6,375 nt of DNA. Source: Bacteroidota bacterium (lineage in GTDB: Bacteria > Bacteroidota > Ignavibacteria > SZUA-365). The translations under genes were made by a program, and so were the position numbers. Shown here one piece after another: positions 1 through 4,792 of this stretch (its first letter is position 1; every line of letters starts with the position of its first letter). Below the pieces are notes generated by a model. The model saw only the letters and a list, made by a program, of their open reading frames with translations. It ran no database searches and was not told the DNA's origin. The stretch spans positions 1 through 6,375 of the forward strand of contig JAGTUZ010000095.1 of assembly GCA_018224415.1 (NCBI GenBank), read 5' to 3'.

Positions 1-960
1 CTGCAACGCCTTGGCCTCGGAGATGAACTTCGCCTCGAGTTCCTCGCTCGGAAGGCGGAAGGTCACGTTCATCAGCGAACGGTCCTGCTTGTCCGCTACC
101 GTTGCCGTGTAGAAATCGGGGTTCGCATCGAAGATGTCATACAGCAGCGCGGCTTTCTTCTCGTTGCGCTCCTGGATGACGCCGAGACCGCCTTCGTTCT
201 TGATCCACTCGAGCGTCTTGCCAACGACAAAAATTGGGAACACGGGCGGCGTATTGAACATCGATTCCTTTGACACATGCGTCTTGTACTTGAGCATGGT
301 CGGGATGTTGGTTTTTGCCTTCTCCTCGATCCAGGCTTTCTTCACGACCAGGAGCGTGACGCCGGCGGGACCCAGGTTTTTCTGCGCGCCCGCGTAAATG
401 AGGCTGTACTTGGTAAAATCGAGCTGACGGCTCAGGATGTCCGACGACATGTCACAGACCAGCGGCACGTTGCCCGCGTCGGGCACGGTCTTGTACTCGG
501 TACCGTAAATGGTGTTGTTCGACGTGTAATGCACGTAGTCGGCCGTGCCGGAGAGAGGAAGGTCCTTCGGCAGGTAGTTGAAGTTCTTGTCCTCGGAGGA
601 AGCGACAACCACCGTCTCGCCCATCAGCTTCGCTTCCTTGATCGCCTTCGTGGCCCACTCGCCGGTGTTGACGTATTCGGCCTTTGCGTGGAGGAAGTTC
701 ATCGGCACCATGGCAAACTGCATGCTGGCACCGCCGCCGAGAAAGAGCACGGCGTAGTCGTCGGCCGAGAGGCCCATGATTTCCAGCGTGTCCGCCTGTG
801 CCTTCTGCACGACGGCGTCGAATTCCTTCGAACGATGACTGATTTCAAGAATGGACATGCCGAGACCGGCGAAGTCGTACGCAGCATCCCGTGCGGCTTC
901 GATGACGGGCACCGGAAGGATGGCGGGACCGGCAAAGAAGTTGTGTGCGCGCGTGGCCAT
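1..960 (-). CDS. serC: Phosphoserine aminotransferase SerC (C-terminus outside window)
   Basis: Reading the minus strand from the ATG at 960-958 gives 320 uninterrupted codons that run off the left edge. About 40 residues should be missing, since the family is about 360 residues long. SerC is a PLP-dependent class V aminotransferase that converts 3-phosphohydroxypyruvate plus glutamate to O-phosphoserine plus 2-oxoglutarate in the cytoplasmic serine pathway. It can also serve pyridoxal phosphate synthesis. Visible motifs are HNFFAGPAILP (6-16), SHRSKEF (41-47), GGGAS (75-79), Trp102 in the position that stacks on PLP, YTSNNTIYGTEY (145-156), Asp170 in CDMSSD, Lys194 in GAQKNLGPAG as the Schiff-base lysine, SMFNTPP (233-239) and DRSLMNVTF (293-301). 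An AGGAGT ribosome-binding site five bases upstream fixes the start. The gene diverges from serA. The sequence type resembles Bacteroidetes SerC. Identification is near certain. Confidence 0.97.
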   Translation of the reverse strand, partial: MATRAHNFFAGPAILPVPVIEAARDAAYDFAGLGMSILEISHRSKEFDAVVQKAQADTLEIMGLSADDYAVLFLGGGASMQFAMVPMNFLHAKAEYVNTGEWATKAIKEAKLMGETVVVASSEDKNFNYLPKDLPLSGTADYVHYTSNNTIYGTEYKTVPDAGNVPLVCDMSSDILSRQLDFTKYSLIYAGAQKNLGPAGVTLLVVKKAWIEEKAKTNIPTMLKYKTHVSKESMFNTPPVFPIFVVGKTLEWIKNEGGLGVIQERNEKKAALLYDIFDANPDFYTATVADKQDRSLMNVTFRLPSEELEAKFISEAKALQ

Positions 961-965
961 GGGGT

Positions 966-971
966 ACTCCT
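966..971 (-). promoter_or_regulatory. serC ribosome-binding site
   Basis: On the minus strand AGGAGT lies five bases before the ATG at 960, a near-ideal Shine-Dalgarno sequence that supports the chosen serC start. The block GGAGTACC plus two bases plus ATGGC recurs about 98 bp upstream at 1054-1068 (see findings). Confidence 0.75.
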
Positions 972-1071
972 GTGAGATTGGATTGTGCAAAAAAGTCTGA
1001 AGAAGGGCCGATATAGCGGCTCAAACACAAACATACGACTCTTTTCCGACATCGCCATACGGTACTCCGGT

Positions 1072-1100
1072 TTGCCCCTCCTCCGCCTTTTCGCTATTTT
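1072..1100 (+). promoter_or_regulatory. Putative serA promoter (-35/-10)
   Basis: TTGCCC (1072-1077) and TATTTT (1095-1100) are separated by exactly 17 bp, and each matches the sigma-70 consensus at four of six positions. Initiation would fall near 1107, giving a leader of about 100 bases before the serA ATG at 1211. The hexamers are only moderately good, and FCB bacteria often use a different consensus, so this is a candidate. No convincing serC promoter was found on the opposite strand. A TATGTTTG at 1027-1034 (minus) fits the Bacteroidetes TAnnTTTG -7 box but lacks a clear partner. Confidence 0.35.
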
Positions 1101-1110
1101 TGGAGTCAGT

Positions 1111-1170
1111 CGGGATTCGGACCCGGAACGCGCGTTCGCGCGTGCGGGAGCGGTGCGCCCAGGGTCCCGG
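1111..1170 (+). other. Structured GC-rich serA leader (nested inverted repeats)
   Basis: The presumed untranslated leader contains a hairpin with arms ACGCGCG (1128-1134) and CGCGCGT (1137-1143). It is enclosed by a longer-range pair, GGACCC (1119-1124) with GGGTCC (1162-1167). CGGG (1111-1114) could instead pair with CCCG (1166-1169), so two mutually exclusive folds are possible. No known riboswitch class is recognised. In a GC-rich genome such pairings can arise by chance, so a regulatory role is only a suggestion. Confidence 0.3.
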
Positions 1171-1210
1171 CAACGCCCATCTCCTCACCCCATCAGTCGC
1201 GGAGTCCGAC

Positions 1211-2119
1211 ATGAAAATCCTCATCACCGACGGTATCTCGAAAGACGGCGCAGCCCTGCTGCAGAATGCCGGCCATGAAGTTGTCCAGCAGGCCCTCGCC
1301 CCCGAGGAACTGCTCGCGCAGATCGGCGAATACGATGCGCTGATCGTCCGTTCGGCCACCAAGGTGCGTGCCGATGTGATCGACGCGGGCACGAAGCTCA
1401 AGGTCATCGGCCGCGGCGGCGTCGGCCTCGACAACATCGACGTGGCGCACGCGAAGGCGAAGGGCATCGCGGTGGTGAACACCCCGGGCGCCTCCTCCAT
1501 CTCCGTGGCCGAACTCGCCATTGCGCACATGTTCGCCATCTGCCGCTTTGTGCACATCAGCAACGTGCAGATGCGCGCGGGTGCCTGGCCGAAAAAGGAC
1601 TACAGCAAGGGTGTCGAACTCACGGGCAAGACCCTCGGTCTCATCGGCTTCGGCAACATCGGCAGGGAAACGGCCAAGCGCGGCATCGGTATCGGCATGA
1701 CCGTAATCGCGCACGATCCCTTCGTCAAGGAAACGGACATGGACGTCCGCCTCGTGAGCAAGGACGAACTGCTCACCCAGGCCGACGTGATCAGCCTGCA
1801 TATCCCCTTCATCAAGGAGGAAGGCCCAACCATCGGCGCGGCGGAATTCGCAAAGATGAAAGACGGCGTGCTGCTTGTCAACTGCGCCCGCGGCGGCGTG
1901 GTGGTCGAAGCCGACCTGGTCGACGCCCTCAACAGTGGCAAGGTGCGCGCGGCAGGCGTCGACGTGTACGTCAACGAACCCGTCACCGAAGCGCAGCAGA
2001 CACTGCTCAACCACCCGAACGTCTCGGTCACGCCGCATATCGGCGCCTCGACCGTCGAAGGCCAGGCCCGCGTGGGCGTGGAAATCGCCGAACGCGTCAT
2101 CGGCGCGCTCAAAGCCTGA
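1211..2119 (+). CDS. serA: Short-form D-3-phosphoglycerate dehydrogenase (no ACT domain)
   Basis: The 302-residue protein is a D-isomer 2-hydroxyacid dehydrogenase. It most likely oxidises 3-phosphoglycerate to 3-phosphohydroxypyruvate with NAD+, the first step of serine synthesis, in the cytoplasm. The substrate-domain signature GRGGVGLDNID (67-77) and VVNTPGASSISVAELAIAHM (88-107) are typical of SerA. The Rossmann motif is GFGNIG (146-151), with Asp169 placed to bind the NAD ribose. The catalytic triad is Arg227 (NCARGG), Glu256 (VNEP) and His276 (TPHIGAST). The protein ends right after the closing helix, so it lacks the C-terminal ASB and ACT regulatory domains. Serine feedback through an ACT domain is therefore not expected. 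The ATG at 1211 has GGAG at 1201-1204, six bases upstream; a TTG at 1100 in the same frame gives an unconvincing N-terminus. Divergent serC supports the pathway assignment over other hydroxyacid substrates. Confidence 0.93.
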   Translation: MKILITDGISKDGAALLQNAGHEVVQQALAPEELLAQIGEYDALIVRSATKVRADVIDAGTKLKVIGRGGVGLDNIDVAHAKAKGIAVVNTPGASSISVAELAIAHMFAICRFVHISNVQMRAGAWPKKDYSKGVELTGKTLGLIGFGNIGRETAKRGIGIGMTVIAHDPFVKETDMDVRLVSKDELLTQADVISLHIPFIKEEGPTIGAAEFAKMKDGVLLVNCARGGVVVEADLVDALNSGKVRAAGVDVYVNEPVTEAQQTLLNHPNVSVTPHIGASTVEGQARVGVEIAERVIGALKA

Positions 2120-2173
2120 GACAGACGCTTTCAGATCCTGAGATAGACACGCTGAAATCCTGAGATACGAAAT
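2115..2173 (+). repeat. Degenerate 22-bp tandem repeat over the serA stop codon
   Basis: CCTGAGA recurs at 2115, 2137 and 2159, an exact 22-bp period. Units one (2115-2136) and two (2137-2158) agree at 16 of 22 positions by hand count. The third is truncated to about 15 bp ending in GAAAT. The TGA stop of serA lies inside the first unit, so the repeat straddles the end of the gene. No function is evident. Confidence 0.6.
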
Positions 2174-2182
2174 TCCTGCGGC

Positions 2183-2205
2183 CGGGACATCCGCGTGATG
2201 TCCCG
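2183..2205 (+). terminator. Terminator-like hairpin between serA and the DUF1015 gene
   Basis: CGGGACATC (2183-2191) and GATGTCCCG (2197-2205) form a perfect 9-bp stem with a CGCGT loop. A C-rich stretch follows instead of a T-run, so it is not a canonical intrinsic terminator. It could partly terminate, pause, or protect the serA transcript 3' end while allowing read-through into the next gene. The remainder of the 140-bp gap shows nothing else I can support. Confidence 0.45.
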
Positions 2206-2259
2206 CCGTCCCTCCCCCTGACCCGAAGTCCATCACGAAACCGGAGAAACTGACTCGCC

Positions 2260-3501
2260 ATGGCAACATTACGTCCGTTCCGGGCCTTCCGCCCCAAACC
2301 CGCATTCGCCGCGGAGGTGGCCGCCAAACCCTACGACGTGCTCAATTCCGACGAAGCGCGCGCGGAAGTGCAGGGACATCCCCTCTCCTTCCTCCACATC
2401 GGCAAGCCCGAGGTGGATCTCGATCCCGCGATCGATATCCATGACCCGCAGGTCTACGACAAGGGCCGCGAGAACCTGCAGAAACTCATCGCCGACGGCG
2501 TGCTGCTCGAGGACGCGTCGCCCTGCATGTACCTCTACGCGCAGACCATGGGCGAACACACGCAGTACGGCCTCGTCGGCTGTGCGGCGGTGGAGGAGTA
2601 CTGGAACGACACGATCAAGAAACACGAGTTCACGCGCAAGGACAAGGAAGAAGACCGCTGCAATCATGTGCGCGTGACCAACGCGCATACGGGACCGATC
2701 TTCCTCACGTATCCCGATCAGGCCGAGATTGACGCGATCGTCGACGGCGTGCGCGCCACACCGCCGGTGACCGACCACGTCGCCCCCGATGGCATCCGCC
2801 ACCAGACCTGGGTGATCGACGGGGCCGACGTCATCAACCGCCTGCAGGAGCTGTTCGCCGCCGTCCCGAACCTCTACGTCGCCGACGGACACCACCGTTC
2901 CGCCGCCGCCGCCATCGTCGGACGCGAGCGCGCGCAGGCGAATCCCTCGCATACCGGAAAAGAAGAGTATAATTTCTTTCTTGCCGTGCTCTTCCCCGCC
3001 GGCCAGCTGCGCATCATGGACTACAACCGCGTGGTCAAGGATCTCAACGGCCTCGACGAAGCGGCGTTCATGGCGAAGCTCGGCGAGCGCTTCGCGATCA
3101 CGCCCGCCGACGGCGCCGTGTTTCCGCCGCGCAAGGGCAGCTTCGGCATGTACATGAACGGGAAGTGGTACCAGCTCGAGGCCGAGGCCGCGCTCAATGA
3201 CAATCCCGATCCCGTCGAGCGCCTCGACGTCGCCATCATGCAGAACCACATCCTCGGCCCCCTCCTCGGCATCGCCGACCCCCGCACCGACAAACGCATT
3301 GACTTCGTCGGCGGCATCCGCGGACTGGGCGAACTCGAGCGCCGCGTCGATTCCGGTGAGATGAAGGTCGCCTTCAGCATGCATCCGACTTCCATCAACG
3401 AACTGATGGCCATCGCCGACGCCGGCCAGGTCATGCCCCCGAAATCCACCTGGTTCGAGCCCAAGCTCCGCGACGGGCTCTTCGTGCATTTCCTGGACTG
3501 A
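2260..3501 (+). CDS. DUF1015 family protein of unknown function
   Basis: The 413-residue protein matches the DUF1015 (PF06245) family along its full length by pattern: an N-terminal MATLRPFRAFRPKP, KPYDVL (23-28), a long charged VEEYWNDTIKKHEFTRKDKEEDR segment (111-133), the hallmark VADGHHRSAAA (207-217), LDVAIMQNHILGPLLGI (322-338), FVGG (349-352) and the C-terminal MPPKSTWFEPKLRDGLFVH (392-410). No signal peptide or membrane segment is visible, so it is probably cytoplasmic. No reaction is established to my knowledge. Lying 140 bp downstream of serA, with serC diverging, it may act in serine or phosphoserine metabolism. I recall DUF1015 genes next to serC and serA in Bacteroidetes, but could not check this. 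The DGHHR (209-213) residues look like a phosphate or catalytic site. The start is supported by the family-like N-terminus, although the nearest GGAG (2243-2246) is an unusually long 13 bases away. Confidence 0.85.
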   Translation: MATLRPFRAFRPKPAFAAEVAAKPYDVLNSDEARAEVQGHPLSFLHIGKPEVDLDPAIDIHDPQVYDKGRENLQKLIADGVLLEDASPCMYLYAQTMGEHTQYGLVGCAAVEEYWNDTIKKHEFTRKDKEEDRCNHVRVTNAHTGPIFLTYPDQAEIDAIVDGVRATPPVTDHVAPDGIRHQTWVIDGADVINRLQELFAAVPNLYVADGHHRSAAAAIVGRERAQANPSHTGKEEYNFFLAVLFPAGQLRIMDYNRVVKDLNGLDEAAFMAKLGERFAITPADGAVFPPRKGSFGMYMNGKWYQLEAEAALNDNPDPVERLDVAIMQNHILGPLLGIADPRTDKRIDFVGGIRGLGELERRVDSGEMKVAFSMHPTSINELMAIADAGQVMPPKSTWFEPKLRDGLFVHFLD

Positions 3502-3508
3502 GCGCTGC

Positions 3509-3523
3509 GCCGCCTTCGGCGGC
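3509..3523. terminator. Left-arm GC hairpin after the DUF1015 gene
   Basis: GCCGCC (3509-3514), loop TTC and GGCGGC (3518-3523) form a perfect 6-bp stem eight bases after the stop codon at 3499-3501. A GCGC pair outside a small internal loop can extend it. Its position suits transcription termination or 3'-end protection for the DUF1015 transcript. No T-tract follows, so efficiency as an intrinsic terminator is uncertain. The same hairpin recurs in inverted orientation in the right arm. Confidence 0.4.
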
Positions 3524-3666
3524 TTCGCGCGCAGTAGGCTGTACGCCGCGATGTTCGAAGCATTTTATTTAGTGAATCTGGGATCTGATTCCACCCGTCG
3601 AGGTTACCTTCACGGAGGGGATCAGATCCCAGGTTTATTTTATCAGTTGCTTCGAACACTGCGGCG

Positions 3667-3694
3667 TACTGCCTACAGCCTATAGCCTAAAGCG
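3667..3694 (+). repeat. Four tandem TANNGCC heptads
   Basis: TACTGCC, TACAGCC, TATAGCC and TAAAGCG lie head to tail. The left arm of the inverted repeat holds the corresponding tract on the minus strand with only two units (3530-3543: TACAGCC then TACTGCG). The difference of two units accounts for the whole 14-bp length difference between the arms. This is the behaviour expected of a slippage-prone short tandem repeat. Confidence 0.75.
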
Positions 3695-3722
3695 CGCTCG
3701 TCCGCCGAAGGCGGCCGAGTGC
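3694..3722. other. Right-arm GC hairpin
   Basis: The stem runs from 3694-3706 to 3710-3722 around a GAA loop. CCGCC/GGCGG and CTCG/CGAG are perfect, with one mismatch (3701 against 3715) and one G-T pair (3696 against 3720). It is the counterpart of the left-arm hairpin and lies downstream of the minus-strand YbbR-like gene. It could contribute to termination of that transcript. Confidence 0.45.
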
Positions 3723-3734
3723 TCAGCTTACAGC

Positions 3735-3763
3735 GCGCGTTGCCGCCCCTGGCGGCAACGCGC
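3735..3763 (-). terminator. Perfect 13-bp hairpin abutting the stop of the YbbR-like gene
   Basis: GCGCGTTGCCGCC (3735-3747) and GGCGGCAACGCGC (3751-3763) pair perfectly over a 3-base loop. The stem begins at the base next to the minus-strand stop codon (3764-3766). It is very likely the 3'-end structure of that transcript. There is no U-tract downstream on the minus strand, so it may work with Rho or as an RNA stabiliser rather than as a textbook intrinsic terminator. Confidence 0.6.
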
Positions 3764-4705
3764 TCACTTGCGCATGGTATACCGGATGGCCGGGGGCTCG
3801 ATGTTGAGCAGACGGAGTTCGGCGGGGAATTGCAGCGAGGGAATGATGCTGCCGGAAGTGTCGGCGACGATGTCCTTGAACTCGATTTCGGCGATGAAAT
3901 CGTCGGAGGAATACAGGGAAAGCACGTTCACGCCGCCGCGGACGGAGACGTCGACGGTCTGGCGCTCGAGCAGCACTTCGCGGTCGGCGGGCAGGTGTCG
4001 GACCAGCACGCGGACGTCGCGGAACCACATATCGGCCAACTGCTCGGTTGGGATATACAATTCCACTCTGTTGATGTCACGGCGTACGATACTGCGCAGT
4101 GTGTCCTTTACGGGAAGATCCTCTGCGATCGCAATGGAGAGATCCGTGTACGCTTTCGCCTGGACCGGCCAGCTGTCGATCTGGCCGAGTACGCTCCGTG
4201 CACCGCGCAGTGTGATGGAATCGGGAGTAAGCTGAACCTCACGGACCAGCCCGAACCCTTCCTTGAACTGCATCGAGAGCCCCTCGAGACGCAGCGGAAC
4301 ACGACGGGTGATTTCGCGGTCCACCGACACGAAAAGCGTTTCGGGATACGCGCGCAAGGCCTTGATCCCTCCCGGCAGCTGCATCATCTCGTTGAGTCCA
4401 CGGTTGGTCAGGATGATGCCGGATCGCATCTGCGCACCTGGAATCTCGTACGCGAGCTGTTTGGCCGCGTTGATGAACAGCAACTGCCAGCCGTCGGCCT
4501 CGAGCAGCACGTCCACCGTTTGGGGCAGTGGCGTCTCCAGCGCGAGGTCCGCAGGCATCCTGCCGGTCACCAGCGGCACGTCATAATGTGCACGGAACGT
4601 CCCACTCATCGTGACCGAAAACCAGAAGGCGGCGGCAACGAGGAAGGAACCGAGGAGGATATGATAACGATCTTTCAGCATGGCGTTGTGGATCGTGGCT
4701 GTCAT
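3764..4705 (-). CDS. YbbR-like (CdaR-type) membrane-anchored protein
   Basis: From the ATG at 4705 this is a 313-residue protein. A short basic N-terminus precedes one membrane segment (about 15-35, HILLGSFLVAAAFWFSVTMSG), and the remainder is predicted to be outside the cytoplasmic membrane. It carries about three degenerate beta-rich repeats (roughly 37-115, 128-205 and 225-305) of the YbbR pattern, such as VPLVTGRMPADLALETPLPQTVDVLLEA and VPLRLEGLSM with VQLTPDSITLRGARSVLGQI. In Firmicutes the related CdaR binds and modulates the diadenylate cyclase CdaA. No cyclase gene is visible here, so that role is only a possibility. The start is uncertain. A TTG at 4771 opens the frame but adds an unlikely leader. 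The ATG at 4681 (305 residues) would fit the promoter at 4709-4737 better, because transcription should start downstream of 4705. None has a clear Shine-Dalgarno site. Confidence 0.72.
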   Translation of the reverse strand: MTATIHNAMLKDRYHILLGSFLVAAAFWFSVTMSGTFRAHYDVPLVTGRMPADLALETPLPQTVDVLLEADGWQLLFINAAKQLAYEIPGAQMRSGIILTNRGLNEMMQLPGGIKALRAYPETLFVSVDREITRRVPLRLEGLSMQFKEGFGLVREVQLTPDSITLRGARSVLGQIDSWPVQAKAYTDLSIAIAEDLPVKDTLRSIVRRDINRVELYIPTEQLADMWFRDVRVLVRHLPADREVLLERQTVDVSVRGGVNVLSLYSSDDFIAEIEFKDIVADTSGSIIPSLQFPAELRLLNIEPPAIRYTMRK

Positions 4706-4708
4706 GCT

Positions 4709-4737
4709 AACATAGTGGTCCCGCGGGTCAGTGTCAA
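4709..4737 (-). promoter_or_regulatory. Putative promoter of the YbbR-like gene
   Basis: On the minus strand a perfect TTGACA (4737-4732) is followed after exactly 17 bp by TATGTT (4714-4709), four of six matches to the -10 consensus. Initiation would fall near 4698-4702, between the two candidate ATG codons at 4705 and 4681. It lies in the 87-bp gap after feoB, so the YbbR-like gene may be transcribed independently of feoB. The leader would be short or nearly absent. Confidence 0.5.
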
Positions 4738-4792
4738 AGAGCGACGGAGTTTTCCCCAGCCGTCCGCTCAAGCGGCGCAGGCCGCAGCTCCA

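Larger units (their letters stand above)
3498..3726. repeat. 229-bp imperfect inverted repeat (fold-back element) between convergent genes
   Basis: The left arm (3498-3592, 95 bp) and right arm (3618-3726, 109 bp) are inverted copies around a 25-bp centre (3593-3617). A hand alignment matches 75 of 95 positions with one gap only, an extra 14 bp at 3677-3690 in the right arm. Conserved blocks from the outside in are CTGAGC/GCTCAG, a GCCGCC-TTC-GGCGGC hairpin, heptad units, a 28-bp block carrying TTCGAA (3534-3561 versus 3649-3676, 25 of 28), a 16-bp AT-rich stretch that pairs poorly, and a GGGATC-N-GATCCC palindrome (right copy 3618-3630 perfect, left copy with one mismatch). The TGA stop of the DUF1015 gene lies inside the left end. 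No open reading frame or obvious target-site duplication is seen. It could be a MITE-like or REP-like dispersed repeat, or a bidirectional terminator region. Confidence 0.85.

Noticed and set aside
277..975. Plus-strand open frame opposite serC
   Set aside because: The minus strand encodes SerC with all expected motifs. The plus frame has no recognisable protein features.
1100..1210. In-frame TTG start extending serA by 37 residues
   Set aside because: The added sequence is Arg-rich and unlike SerA N-termini. The ATG at 1211 has a GGAG at proper distance and begins with the expected MKILITDGIS.
1193..2305. Long minus-strand open frame (370 codons) opposite serA
   Set aside because: It mirrors serA codon by codon, has His/Asp/Gly-rich low-complexity composition typical of antisense frames in GC-rich DNA, and shows no recognisable domain.
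2269..3489. Long minus-strand open frame (406 codons) opposite the DUF1015 gene
   Set aside because: Same antisense artefact. The plus-strand frame carries the full DUF1015 pattern.
3502..3763. CRISPR array or tRNA in the repeat-rich gap
   Set aside because: There are no regularly spaced direct repeats with unique spacers, and no tRNA T-loop or acceptor geometry. The repeats are inverted or are 7-bp tandem units.
4706..4771. TTG start at 4771 for the YbbR-like protein
   Set aside because: It has no ribosome-binding site, and the extra 22 residues look like translated promoter DNA, including the TTGACA element.
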